Part shown: positions 48,945 through 58,949 of the stretch, piece by piece
How positions within the stretch are numbered: position 1 is the first letter of the stretch
Layout: each line of letters begins with the position of its first letter
Origin: Candidatus Panguiarchaeum symbiosum
Lineage (GTDB): Archaea; Asgardarchaeota; Njordarchaeia; Njordarchaeales; Panguiarchaeaceae
Assembly (NCBI GenBank): GCA_024720975.1
Contig: JANJXX010000001.1
Location: 250,811 to 314,810, forward strand
DNA length: 64,000 nucleotides
Direction: 5' to 3'
Position numbers and translations under genes: made by a program
Notes under the pieces: generated by a model
Seen by the model: only the letters and a program-made list of their open reading frames with translations
Database searches by the model: none
What the model was told of the DNA's origin: nothing

Positions 48945-49595
48945 TTACTGGGGATTCCGCTTTAAGGAGGTAAAACTTCGACCAGCCAGCAGTAAATTAA
49001 TGCACTCCTTATTGGTGTACTTTCCGTCTTCGAATTTTGCCAGACATATTTTCCTGACCCTTGAAATTCTCTCGATTCTAAGGAAGTTGAAACCGAACTT
49101 TAGATAGTATTTGAACCAAAAAGGTCTTCCTTGGTATACATTCTCGATGGTAGTCACTATAAAGACGCAGCCAAGCACTTCCGAAAATATCTTGCCCAGT
49201 AATAGGAATTTAGATATTTTCTTTTCCATTTCCATGCTGCCAGTATGTTTTATAAGCGCATCGCGGGGAACTATATCATCTATCAATATAGCCACATTTG
49301 GCTTTGTAACGCCATTTTTATTAATCTCATCCAGTACCTCAAGTAGCGTTTCTCTAAGTAAGTTAGAATATTCATTAAGGGAAACATCTTCGTAAGCGCA
49401 AATTAATTTGATTCCCTTGGGAACACTGCTGAGTTCTTCCCTTACGATCATAAAAACCCTATAGTTCAAATATTCAACTAAAAATCTAGCAAGTGCAAGA
49501 AGAAGGGCTGATTTACCGACTCCACGCTCACCAAAGATAACCAGAGGGGAGTATTCCAGTACACTCTTTAAGAAGTTTTCGAACTCTAGCTGCAA
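48945..49595 (-). CDS. P-loop ATPase of unknown function
   Basis: VIFGERGVGKSALLLALARF Walker A; NVAILIDDIV Walker B. Confidence 0.65.
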   Translation of the reverse strand: MQLEFENFLKSVLEYSPLVIFGERGVGKSALLLALARFLVEYLNYRVFMIVREELSSVPKGIKLICAYEDVSLNEYSNLLRETLLEVLDEINKNGVTKPNVAILIDDIVPRDALIKHTGSMEMEKKISKFLLLGKIFSEVLGCVFIVTTIENVYQGRPFWFKYYLKFGFNFLRIERISRVRKICLAKFEDGKYTNKECINLLLAGRSFTSLKRNPQ

Positions 49596-49636
49596 GCGAG
49601 TAACCTTGTTGTTTTGGTTGCACTATTTTAGCGAAG

Positions 49637-49710
49637 TGGGGGGTGTGGGATTCGAACCCACGACCACTGGCGCCCAAGGCCAGCATCCTTCCTGGCTAGA
49701 CTAACCCCCC
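49637..49710 (-). tRNA. tRNA-Pro(UGG)
   Basis: GGGGGGUUAGUCUAGCCAGGAAGGAUGCUGGCCUUGGGCGCCAGUGGUCGUGGGUUCGAAUCCCACACCCCCCA. Confidence 0.94.
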
Positions 49711-49880
49711 ATAGCATGCATTGGGCAATTTCAATTCCTTCTAAAACCACCTTCGGTACCATACTATAAATATTGTTGTAACTCTCTTGATAATTTAAAG
49801 TTAAGACTTGATTATAAATGACGGTTGTATAAAACTGCCCAGCCAATCTTCAACATGTCATCAATTATGGTGTTTCTATC

Positions 49881-52004
49881 ATGTTCAGACCCTACAAATC
49901 CCTGATAAGTATCATAAGAGAACTTATCTTAAAGGCTTTGAAGACGCTTAATGTAGATGTCGCTGAGGATGATATTAAAGTTGAGGAGACAAAATCTAGA
50001 ATCCACGGTGATTTCTTTACCACAGTTGCATTTGCGATAGCGAAGAATCTATACAGAGAAAATTTTAAAGCCAACGCCGTGAGGCTAGCTGAGGAATTAG
50101 CGAAAAAAATCAATGAAATCAAACCTGACGTCATCAGTCACGTGAGAGCTGAAAATGGATATATTAATTTCTTCCTCGATCGTGGTGCATTCGCAAAATT
50201 TGTTCTTGAGGGATTAATGAAAGACCGAGAGAAATTCGGTAAATTCACTGAAGAATCTGAAAATATCATTATCGAACACACTTCTGCAAATCCCATTCAT
50301 GCACTGCATATCGGTCATGCTAGGAATGCTTTTATTGGAGATTGCTTAGCGCGGATTTATAAATTCGTCGGAAACAAGGTTTCAAGAAGATTTTACATCA
50401 ATGATTGCGGCAAACAGGTTGCCATGTTAATTCTCGGACTAAAGGCGCTTGGGAAAATACCATCGAATACTAAAGTGGACCATTTCTGCGGAGCTGTGTA
50501 TTCGTGCATAGCCTCGATTGTAGAGTTACATAAAAGTCTTAAGAATGCTATCAAAAACATAGATCAACTGAGGGCTACTTTAAGGAAAATAAATACCAAT
50601 AACCACTTATACGACTCACTCATAAGAAACTTGGTGCGCGATATCGCCCTAGGGCACCATGAGATTGCGAAGAGAGTAAAAGCTATCACTGAAAACTCCA
50701 GCGAGGTTCTTGACAATCTAATCGCACGGTTGGAAGTTTCTACAGCATCCATAAAAAACTCGTTTGAGATTTTGGCCTCGATTGCAGCTAAATGGCCTGC
50801 GATATATTACAATCTAAGTAATGGGCTTAAGGGAAATGTTCCGGCTAGAATTAGTCAGATAATTAGGGATTACGAGAGGCAAAATGAAAATATCACTAAA
50901 TTCGTAAGAGAGACACTTAACAAGGTCCTAGATAGTCTTACGGAAACTCTTGATTTCCTGCGGATATATTTCGACGCCTATGATTGGGAGAGCGATCTTA
51001 TCTGGAGTGGGATCGTTGAAGATATCCTACGAAAGCTAATGGAGAGAGGATATGCTTGCAAGGATGAGAAATCAAACGCAATATTTCTTGATGCACGAAA
51101 AATCCTTAAGGACTTTCCAGAAATGCAAGAATTCTTCCTTGATGGGAGAAAAGATATCAAATTTGAGGAAATTAAAAACCCCGTCCTCGTTCGCAAAGAT
51201 GGATCGACACTATATCTGCTGCGCGACATAGCATATGCTTACTATAAGTTGCTCTTTCTCAAGGCTGATAAAGCAATCAGCGTGATAGGAATTGACCAGA
51301 AGCTTGAACAGAAATATGTTGTATTGGCATTAAGATCATTGGGGATCACTAATGTTCTTCAAAGATATAAACATGTAGCATATGAACTCGTTAGACTCCC
51401 AGGTCGAAGAATGTCATCCCGAAAGGGACAATACATTACGCTTGATGAGATTCTATGGGAGACTATCAAAAGATCTTACGATGAAGTCGAAAAAAGATAC
51501 AAGGAACTTGGGGATATGCCTAAATACGCATTAGCCAAGGAGATAGCCATCGGTGCTATTAAGTATGCACTTCTCAGCCAAATACCAACGAAAGTCATTA
51601 CGTATGACTGGAATCGAGTGTTAGACTTCGAGCAAAATTCAGGACCATTCATTCAATATGCACACGCTAGGGCTGCTTCTATACTCCGAAAAGCTTTTTG
51701 GAAAATTCCAGAAGATTGTAACTTATCTCTACTAAGAGAGCCAGAAGAATTCGAATTAATCTACAAAATATCAAAATTTCCGGAGGTTCTGGACGAAGTC
51801 ATTAGAACTTCTAGGCCGGATATTCTAGCTGAGTATACAAATGAATTGGCAATGTTATTCAACAAATTTTACCAAAAGTGTCCAGTTTTGAGTGCTGAAG
51901 ATGCAGAACTAGGAAAAGCTCGTCTATTGCTTGTAGCAACATTTAGAAGTGTTATAGCAACCGCAATGAAATTGATGGGAATAACTCCTCTTTATCGCAT
52001 GTAG
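49881..52004 (+). CDS. argS: Arginyl-tRNA synthetase
   Basis: EHTSANPIHALHIGHARNAFIGDCLARI, VKDGSTLYLLRDIAYA-like, PGRRMSSRKGQYITLDEIL, DALBR-type C-terminus. Confidence 0.95.
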   Translation: MFRPYKSLISIIRELILKALKTLNVDVAEDDIKVEETKSRIHGDFFTTVAFAIAKNLYRENFKANAVRLAEELAKKINEIKPDVISHVRAENGYINFFLDRGAFAKFVLEGLMKDREKFGKFTEESENIIIEHTSANPIHALHIGHARNAFIGDCLARIYKFVGNKVSRRFYINDCGKQVAMLILGLKALGKIPSNTKVDHFCGAVYSCIASIVELHKSLKNAIKNIDQLRATLRKINTNNHLYDSLIRNLVRDIALGHHEIAKRVKAITENSSEVLDNLIARLEVSTASIKNSFEILASIAAKWPAIYYNLSNGLKGNVPARISQIIRDYERQNENITKFVRETLNKVLDSLTETLDFLRIYFDAYDWESDLIWSGIVEDILRKLMERGYACKDEKSNAIFLDARKILKDFPEMQEFFLDGRKDIKFEEIKNPVLVRKDGSTLYLLRDIAYAYYKLLFLKADKAISVIGIDQKLEQKYVVLALRSLGITNVLQRYKHVAYELVRLPGRRMSSRKGQYITLDEILWETIKRSYDEVEKRYKELGDMPKYALAKEIAIGAIKYALLSQIPTKVITYDWNRVLDFEQNSGPFIQYAHARAASILRKAFWKIPEDCNLSLLREPEEFELIYKISKFPEVLDEVIRTSRPDILAEYTNELAMLFNKFYQKCPVLSAEDAELGKARLLLVATFRSVIATAMKLMGITPLYRM

Positions 52005-52016
52005 ATAAAATTCGCG

Positions 52017-52313
52017 TTAGATAATTCCAAGTGAGCTAGCTATGTCTATAGCAGAGTACTCGGGCTTAAGTTTGACAATAGCCTTCTTCTCACCCTGAGG
52101 CGTTATTGCTGTCCAGACTTTTTCTACTCGAACATCAAAGGCCTCCTCCACTGCGCGTTTAATCATTGACTTATTAGCGCGGCGATCTACAATAAGGGTT
52201 AACTTATTTCCTCTGCGTATGAGATCTATTGCTTTCTCTGAAACAACAGCTCTGATTATTATCTCCGATGACCTCAGAGTTTCAACTTTTTTTCTATAAA
52301 CTGATTCGCTCAA
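52017..52313 (-). CDS. rpl23: Ribosomal protein uL23
   Basis: [45 protein letters not shown]. Confidence 0.93.
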   Translation of the reverse strand: MSESVYRKKVETLRSSEIIIRAVVSEKAIDLIRRGNKLTLIVDRRANKSMIKRAVEEAFDVRVEKVWTAITPQGEKKAIVKLKPEYSAIDIASSLGII

Positions 52314-53108
52314 CTAGTATCCCCTCATCTTCCCATACCTACTATTGATGATTTCAGGAAGCTTAAGAATTGCTTTTTTCGACCATATACAAAGTCTCGC
52401 TGGCCAGCCCCCTGGTGCCACATTTATAACTGATAGATTATCCACTACCTTAACATCAACTCCTTCAAGATTCCTGGCGGCACGTATTAAAGGCGCATCC
52501 TTAGTTGATACTATTATTAATGGTCCCTTCTTTCTCTTATACTTCCGCCCACGTCTTTTTCCTTTTCCGGCTCTGACTCTGCGGCCAGCTTCAACCCTAT
52601 CGAGCTCATCTTTAAGGCCCAGGTTGACTAGTACTTTGCGCACGTCTCTTGTCTTAGAAATGTTTTCAAATTCATCCACAACAATAATTGGCAATTCACG
52701 AACGAAATCAATTCTGTGTCCTCTAAACTGTACTAAAACGGAGTCTTTAGTTGCAGCAATTGCAGATTTTAAAGCGAGAACTTTCTCTTTCTTATTGATA
52801 AATTTGACCAATCTCTTGTAAGGTTTAGGAGCTCCTATACGATACCCCCCAACAACATTTGCGGCCATAGCTGCACGCCCAAAGCCCTCGATTCGCCTAA
52901 TGCGAGCAATATCAAACCCGGCTCCTACAGACCACGCTACTGCTCTTCTACCGGCCATAGGGGATTTACCATAGGGGGTGAACTTTTTACTATACGCCGC
53001 TATGAAGGCTCTCCGTATTAGATCTGGTCTTATAGGGGTCTCAAATACCTCAGGTAGCTCTATTTCTTCAACTCTATTGCCATTGAAATCGTATATACCA
53101 ACCTTCAT
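52314..53108 (-). CDS. rpl4: Ribosomal protein uL4
   Basis: PIRPDLIRRAFIAAYSKKFTPYGKSPMAGRRAVAWSVGAGFDIARIRR. Confidence 0.95.
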   Translation of the reverse strand: MKVGIYDFNGNRVEEIELPEVFETPIRPDLIRRAFIAAYSKKFTPYGKSPMAGRRAVAWSVGAGFDIARIRRIEGFGRAAMAANVVGGYRIGAPKPYKRLVKFINKKEKVLALKSAIAATKDSVLVQFRGHRIDFVRELPIIVVDEFENISKTRDVRKVLVNLGLKDELDRVEAGRRVRAGKGKRRGRKYKRKKGPLIIVSTKDAPLIRAARNLEGVDVKVVDNLSVINVAPGGWPARLCIWSKKAILKLPEIINSRYGKMRGY

Positions 53109-53117
53109 TTGAATCCC

Positions 53118-54404
53118 CTAGGAAAATTGAATTTGTGGAATAAAGTTAGCTAGTTCAAAGACAGATGCTATATCCTCGCGACTTAACAGTAACTCACGCC
53201 CATAGTAAATTGAGATTATATCAACATCCTTCCTCAAAACCTGGGAACGCACAGCATATCTAAGTACTAATAGCCTCTTTGGCGGGCCCTGGCAGCTACC
53301 TCGTATTATTACAACGTCGTTTTGAATTATTCCATAATGCGGCCACCCACCAGATGGCGTCATCTTCAATGCATAAGACTCTACTTCTGGCTCTACTGCC
53401 TCTTTCCTCTTTGGTTTAAGGCCCAATTTTTCTATAATTGCACTCTTGACCTCGGGTGCAACGTTTGATAAATCTTTTAATCTCAGCGTATCCATTCTTC
53501 CCAATTCGTAGGGCTCCTGACCTTCACTTAGTTCATCTGAAAAGTTGTATCGAATATTATACCAGTGCGGAATCAATGCTACTATTTGCTTGTTGAATTC
53601 TGTTCTACGAAAGAATCCCAGCTGACCTGGTCGGGGGACTGTCCACATTATTCTTGCTGGAGTCCATGGACCTAGCGAACCTACTTTCCTATGCCCTTTT
53701 TTGAATTTCTCTGGAAGTAGTTTAACACCAAATCGCTTAATGACACTGGCGAAACCTTTTCCCTTGGTAACTCCAATAACGTCAACGAATGTACCAGGCT
53801 CGAATACTTCAAATATCCTAACGAACCTACCGAGTTTCTCCATGCCCCACTTAAAAGCTTCCCTATTTTCGCCACCAATTTTTATCTCCAAGACCTCTGG
53901 TTTCTTCTTTCCTAATGTAGTCAGGTTTGGACTCGTGCGAACAATAGCTCTTATCTCATCAACTTTCCCTTCATCGATAGCATCTTCGATAGATCCTATC
54001 TTCTTTTCTGCCTCGTCTCTTAACACAGTAATGGGTTTTTTGGGTATTGGAAACTTTCTCTTTAAATACTTCTTCTCATATGTGCTCCAATATGGTGTCC
54101 AAACTTCGTTAAGCACTTTAAGTCCATACGGATCCGCTGTATAAGCTCTAAGCGCTAAGATTCTTAGGGGTGGTGCTTCAAGGACTGTAGCAGCGACTAC
54201 GCGTTCTATTCCATGCCACATTGCACGTTCACTTACAAGCAGATTTTTCTCTAGTACTGAGACCATACCAACTTTATAGACTGGATAGCCTAAAATGCCA
54301 ACCCTGTCTGTTTTAGGCCAGGATATAATGTTGGGATATATTCTCCGCGCTCTTTTTCTCCTGAAACCAAGTGAGCCATGACGAGGTGCATGATATTTGA
54401 CCAT
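53118..54404 (-). CDS. rpl3: Ribosomal protein uL3 with internal insertion
   Basis: HAPRHGSLGFRRKRARRIYPNIISWP..GKGFASVIKRFGVKLLP..KGHRKVGSLGPWTPARIMWTVPRPGQLGFFRRTEFNKQI. Confidence 0.94.
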   Translation of the reverse strand: MVKYHAPRHGSLGFRRKRARRIYPNIISWPKTDRVGILGYPVYKVGMVSVLEKNLLVSERAMWHGIERVVAATVLEAPPLRILALRAYTADPYGLKVLNEVWTPYWSTYEKKYLKRKFPIPKKPITVLRDEAEKKIGSIEDAIDEGKVDEIRAIVRTSPNLTTLGKKKPEVLEIKIGGENREAFKWGMEKLGRFVRIFEVFEPGTFVDVIGVTKGKGFASVIKRFGVKLLPEKFKKGHRKVGSLGPWTPARIMWTVPRPGQLGFFRRTEFNKQIVALIPHWYNIRYNFSDELSEGQEPYELGRMDTLRLKDLSNVAPEVKSAIIEKLGLKPKRKEAVEPEVESYALKMTPSGGWPHYGIIQNDVVIIRGSCQGPPKRLLVLRYAVRSQVLRKDVDIISIYYGRELLLSREDIASVFELANFIPQIQFS

Positions 54405-54499
54405 GCTTTTGCACCATTGAACGCTCGGAAAAACATAGTCGGAACTTTATTCGTTTATAAATTTACTCCAAAGTATTGTTAATAAGTCTAGGTGTTTAA

Positions 54500-55138
54500 A
54501 TGCTACGCTACGAAGATATAACTGATGAACATGGTAGGTTTCTAGTTAGATTAGCAAGACAGGCTATAGAAACTTACTTGAATGAAGGAAAGCACATCAA
54601 ACCGCCCCCTAATACACCGGAGATCTTAAAGGAGAAAAGCGGAGTATTCGTTACATTAAATAAGCTTATAGCAAGTAAGGGGGAAGAACTAAGAGGTTGT
54701 ATTGGTTATATTCAGCCTGTTTACCCGCTTGTAGAAGCGACAATCGATGCTGCTATAAGCGCTGCAACCAGAGATCCTCGTTTTCCACCATTATCTGCAG
54801 AAGAACTCAGCGAAATTCTGGTGGAGGTCACAATATTAACTCCTCCTGAACTTATTAAGGTAAGTTCACCCACAGATTATCTGAAAGAGATAATAATAGG
54901 TCGCGATGGTCTAATCGTAGAGTATAAAGGATTTGGCGGAACGCTACTACCCCAAGTTCCCGTTGAATACGGCTGGGACGTGAGAACGTTCCTAGAGCAT
55001 CTTTGCTGGAAGGCATTCCTCCCCAAAGACTGCTGGAAGTGGCCTGAAACTAAGATTTATAGATACCAAGGGATAATTTTTAAAGAGGATAAGCCAGGAG
55101 GTAGTGTTCATAGAATTAAATTAACGACTGATTTTTAA
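54500..55138 (+). CDS. AMMECR1 family protein
   Basis: GVFVTLNK..ELRGCIGYIQPVYPLVEATIDAAISAATRDPRFPPL..IGRDGLIVEYKGFGGTLLPQVPVEYGWD. Confidence 0.95.
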   Translation: MLRYEDITDEHGRFLVRLARQAIETYLNEGKHIKPPPNTPEILKEKSGVFVTLNKLIASKGEELRGCIGYIQPVYPLVEATIDAAISAATRDPRFPPLSAEELSEILVEVTILTPPELIKVSSPTDYLKEIIIGRDGLIVEYKGFGGTLLPQVPVEYGWDVRTFLEHLCWKAFLPKDCWKWPETKIYRYQGIIFKEDKPGGSVHRIKLTTDF

Positions 55139-55200
55139 TCTGAGATTTAATTCATTGTCCAGTATTGCTCAAATCTGTGAGCTTGATCTGATGATAGATC

Positions 55201-55626
55201 ATGAGGACCTCGATGAAGCCAAAGAGGGAAAGAGAAACTTTGATAAAGTTAAAAAGAGTGAAAGAAATTTTAGGAGAGAGCACTCTTGAGATAGCAATCA
55301 GTACCGCAGCAATTCTCACCATACTCGCAATCCTCATAGAACTACCAGTAATCCTCTTAACCCACCCTCCAACTAAGTTTTACTATGCTATTCTGTTTAA
55401 CATCGGCCTGTTTGGAGCTCTTTTGCATATACGTGCCCATTTAATAGAAGAATCTGAAGAATACAGAGCCCTTAGGGAAAGTTTGCAAAAATCTCAGAGG
55501 GTGTCACCAGCAGAACTTGATTCTTACCTGAATAATAAGAAAAATTGGGATGCATACATTATGTGGCTAAAGCTTTCGATAGGTTTGGCACTATTGTTTC
55601 TCTTTGTCTATATGCTGCTACCCTAA
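55201..55626 (+). CDS. Membrane protein with ~3 TM helices, unknown
   Basis: Hydrophobic segments TAAILTILAILIELPVIL, FYYAILFNIGLFGALL, LKLSIGLALLFLFVYMLL. Confidence 0.5.
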   Translation: MRTSMKPKRERETLIKLKRVKEILGESTLEIAISTAAILTILAILIELPVILLTHPPTKFYYAILFNIGLFGALLHIRAHLIEESEEYRALRESLQKSQRVSPAELDSYLNNKKNWDAYIMWLKLSIGLALLFLFVYMLLP

Positions 55627-55634
55627 AAAGAATT

Positions 55635-56975
55635 TTAAGTCCTCTTCTTGTCGACTTCCTTTATTATTTCTACTAGGATGTTAAGTGCATAGTCCCAATT
55701 CTCATCGGTTATTGTTAACGGAGGCGCCAACCTTAGAACTGACCTTCCCGCAGGAAGTACAACGAGACCTTTCTTATATGCTAGTTCAGTAATTTTATCT
55801 CTCTCTTCGGTACCATACTCCTTTGTATCTTTGTTTTTAACAAATTCCAGACCTATGAACAGACCCTTGCCCCTAACGTCACCGAGTATCTCGGTTTCGT
55901 CTTTAAGCTCATTAAAGATCTTGAGCGCCTGATCTCCTAGCTTGGCTGCTCTCTCCCAGAGTCTATGTTTTATTATGTAGTCCAAAGTAGCATTAGCAGC
56001 CGCGAGTGAAACTGCATTTCCACCAAATGTACTTGAGTGTGCTCCTTCATAGCCAAAATCTAGATCTGACCTTATTACAGTCGCTCCAAGTGGGAAACCA
56101 TTTGCTATTGACTTAGCTACAGTGATAATGTCTTGTACCGCATTAAAATGCTCAATAGAGAACATTTTGCCAGTTCTTGCAAATCCAGTCTGTACTTCAT
56201 CAACTATGAATAACATATCGTATTTCTTCGCCATCTTTGCTATTTTCTCAATGAATAACGGGTGCGGAACAACGTAGCCTCCCTCACCTTGTATTGGCTC
56301 TGCTATTATTGCTGCTATGTCTTCTGGTGGTGCTACTTTTTCAAAAATCCATTCCTCAATGAAATCAGCACAGTATGCGTTACAATTCGATGGATCTAAT
56401 TTGAATGGACAACGATAACAATATGCATAGGGAGCATGCACGCTTAGGTAGTATGGATAGAAATACCTTCTATGAGCTTTCTTTGAAGCTGTCAGTGTGA
56501 GTGAACCCAGGCTTCTCCCATGAAAAGCTCCGTAAAATGCTAGTATTAATGGGCGCTTCTTGTTCCACCGAGCAATTTTAATGGCTGCTTCGACTGATTC
56601 AGTTCCTGAATTTGCATAGAATACCTTCTTGTCGAATTGTCCAGGAATGTACTTTACTAGTTTCTTTGCGTACTCTAACTGAATTTCATCAAACCAATCA
56701 TGCGGACCCGTGTGAATGTATTTTTCAAGCTGAGCTTTAACAGCAGCAAGAACCTCCGGGTTTCTATGACCTATGTTTGCAACAGCAATTCCTGCTGCTA
56801 AGTCTATGTAAACGTTACCGTCTACGTCAAATATTAAGTCGTTCTCCATTTTAGCTATGACTATATAACTAAAGCGTGTTGTTGTAACTAGATATTTCTT
56901 CGCCTCTTCTATAATACTCGCTGATTTGGGGCCAGGAACGCTCGTTTTAATGGACGGGATCTCTTTCACTTTCAT
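55635..56975 (-). CDS. Class III PLP aminotransferase (acetylornithine/4-aminobutyrate type)
   Basis: DLAAGIAVANIGHRNPEV..FYANSGTESVEAAIKIARWNKKRPLILAFYGAFHGRSLGSLTLT..IIAEPIQGEGG..FIVDEVQTGFARTGKMFS..TVAKSIANGFPLGA. Confidence 0.94.
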   Translation of the reverse strand: MKVKEIPSIKTSVPGPKSASIIEEAKKYLVTTTRFSYIVIAKMENDLIFDVDGNVYIDLAAGIAVANIGHRNPEVLAAVKAQLEKYIHTGPHDWFDEIQLEYAKKLVKYIPGQFDKKVFYANSGTESVEAAIKIARWNKKRPLILAFYGAFHGRSLGSLTLTASKKAHRRYFYPYYLSVHAPYAYCYRCPFKLDPSNCNAYCADFIEEWIFEKVAPPEDIAAIIAEPIQGEGGYVVPHPLFIEKIAKMAKKYDMLFIVDEVQTGFARTGKMFSIEHFNAVQDIITVAKSIANGFPLGATVIRSDLDFGYEGAHSSTFGGNAVSLAAANATLDYIIKHRLWERAAKLGDQALKIFNELKDETEILGDVRGKGLFIGLEFVKNKDTKEYGTEERDKITELAYKKGLVVLPAGRSVLRLAPPLTITDENWDYALNILVEIIKEVDKKRT

Positions 56976-57050
56976 AAAATGTCACCGGTTCTATTTTATT
57001 TCGAAAATGTGCTTTAAGTACTAGGTGTATTTGTCTTATGGTGAAGAAGT

Positions 57051-57260
57051 TTGAGCTACGGGGCCTTTTTACTTGAGTGGGGAAATCTTATTGGAGTGCT
57101 TCTTTTGGCAATATCTACTTTGATATACGCCCATGTATACGCTGTTATCATCAGAGAAATGAAAAGATTAACATTAAGGCACTATTTGATTCTTCTGATG
57201 AACTCCTACGTGTTTTCATTCGGATTGTTGTGCTTGCTTATGGCAAATGGATGGCTATAA
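57051..57260 (+). CDS. Small two-TM membrane protein
   Basis: 69 aa; LIGVLLLAISTLIYAHVYAVII and YLILLMNSYVFSFGLLCLLMA. Confidence 0.4.
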   Translation: MSYGAFLLEWGNLIGVLLLAISTLIYAHVYAVIIREMKRLTLRHYLILLMNSYVFSFGLLCLLMANGWL

Positions 57261-57306
57261 TATTGCCTGATTTATCTTGCCAGAATGATATTAGTAAACG
57301 GTAGCA

Positions 57307-57355
57307 ATGATGAGAGCTTGGCCACTGATCCGATGAGGAAGCTTGAAAGGGCTGA
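57307..57355 (+). ncRNA. C/D box sRNA overlapping the annotated 5' end of rpoL ORF
   Basis: C ATGATGA 57307-57313; guide 11 nt; D' CTGA 57325-57328; C' CGATGA 57331-57336; guide 15 nt; D CTGA 57352-57355. Confidence 0.7.
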
Positions 57356-57774
57356 GGTGCTGCATATTGTCTTATGAAGATTACTATGGTGTTGATGAGC
57401 TTAGTCTTTGGAAGCCCAGAACCAAGAAAATAGAAGTAAAGATTCTCAATTATAGCGATGATCTCCTTGAATTTGAAGTCGATGGCGAAACTCACACATT
57501 ACTTAACCCACTCCGCATGGAATTAATGAACATAGAAGGTGTTGTATTCGCAGCATACAAGATCATCCATCCACTCTTCGATAAAGCAAGGTTTGTTGTG
57601 AGAACTGACAAGACGAAAATAAAGGCTCTAGATGCTCTTAAGTTAGCAAAGGAAAATGTTAAAAGAAAAGTCCTTGAACTCACCGCGAAAATACGAGAAG
57701 CCGTACAATCTGGGGAGCAGATCCCTGATTTCCTCTCGGATGAAGATTACAGAAAATTGAGGTCTAAACTTTAG
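57343..57774 (+). CDS. rpoL: DNA-directed RNA polymerase subunit L (Rpb11 family); true start likely downstream of 57343
   Basis: KIEVKILNYSDDLLEFEVDGETHTLLNPLRMELMNIEGVVFAAYKIIHPLFDKARFVVRTD. Confidence 0.85.
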   Translation: MKGLRCCILSYEDYYGVDELSLWKPRTKKIEVKILNYSDDLLEFEVDGETHTLLNPLRMELMNIEGVVFAAYKIIHPLFDKARFVVRTDKTKIKALDALKLAKENVKRKVLELTAKIREAVQSGEQIPDFLSDEDYRKLRSKL

Positions 57775-58682
57775 CTCAGAGATTTCAACATTCTTACCAA
57801 TTTATGTGCTCTGCAAATGTTATCGGTCGTCGGGTAATTACAAATTTCGCATTTCTTTAGTTCTATGCTTTGTTCAGGAACGGTTCTGAGCAAATCCTGA
57901 TAAAAACGAAGGATATTGTAAAGAGTTCCTGGATGCTTCTCCTCTTGCTGATAAAGAAATAGTCTGATATCCCATCTCATGGATAGTTGTGCGTATGGAC
58001 ATGGTATATCATTGTGATCTAGCTCTAGTAAGTGCGTATATAGAGCTGTCTCTTTTTCGTAGAGCTCAATAAATGGATAAACACGCGGAACGAAACCTTC
58101 AACAACTCTCTCTCTGGTTATAGCCAATCTGAGAAGTCTATCGAGTGAATTTCTAATGACATTCATTAGAACCGTTTGTGCAAAATCATCAAGCGTATGA
58201 GCAGTTGCTAAGACTGTTGCTCCAGAATCTCTAGCTAGTTTATTTAGGGCCCACCTACGCCACTCTCCACAAATGCTACATGGCTCTAGATTCATTTTTC
58301 CCTCAGAATAGTATTTCGCAACATCGTCTATAGTAAAGCCAAATAAATCTTTGAATTTTGCCTGGCAGACTTTGTAACCGAGTATTTTGGCATGCTTGGC
58401 TATAATAGGCTCAGATTTGTCTGAGTAATTCGCTATTCCCTCATCAACATGCACTATCACTATCTCTGTAGGAAATTCTCTCTCAATTTCATCGATTATA
58501 TAGAGCAAAGCAACAGAGTCTTTTCCACCACTGACAGCCACAGCTATTTTATCATCAAACCTGAGCATATTATATTTCTGAATGGTTTTGAGAGTTTTTT
58601 TCTTCACGTACCTTATGAATTCTGCCTTACCAAAGTATCTTCCCGCATCCTTCTTGTAGTAGACATACATAGCAACAGCCAC
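57771..58682 (-). CDS. Ncs6/TtuA-type tRNA thiolation ATP pyrophosphatase
   Basis: IAVAVSGGKDSVALLYIIDEIE..CSICGEWRRWALNKLARDSGATVLATAHTLDDFAQTVLMN; C-terminal CEICNYPTTDNIC. Confidence 0.9.
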   Translation of the reverse strand: MAVAMYVYYKKDAGRYFGKAEFIRYVKKKTLKTIQKYNMLRFDDKIAVAVSGGKDSVALLYIIDEIEREFPTEIVIVHVDEGIANYSDKSEPIIAKHAKILGYKVCQAKFKDLFGFTIDDVAKYYSEGKMNLEPCSICGEWRRWALNKLARDSGATVLATAHTLDDFAQTVLMNVIRNSLDRLLRLAITRERVVEGFVPRVYPFIELYEKETALYTHLLELDHNDIPCPYAQLSMRWDIRLFLYQQEEKHPGTLYNILRFYQDLLRTVPEQSIELKKCEICNYPTTDNICRAHKLVRMLKSLS

Positions 58683-58949
58683 TCAAAACAACTAGGACCA
58701 AATTTTGATTGAGTAGGAAGAAGACATTAAACTTAATCCGAATTTTTACAGACTCCTCTTAGATTCCACAATACGAGGCTTCTTTAAGGTCTATCTGCGT
58801 CTATATATCTGTCTTGGTAGACTTCTCATTAATGACAGCTATACGATCGAAATTTTGTGGATTGAGGAACATTAGTGGTAAGCAGCAGACTTCAGCGTTA
58901 TTCAAATCAACACAAATTACTTTATTCACTCTTGACTTGAAGTGAGATA

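Noticed and set aside
55170-55230. TGATGA and CGATGA pair near 55190-55216
   Set aside because: No CTGA D or D' box at proper spacing; it overlaps a coding start
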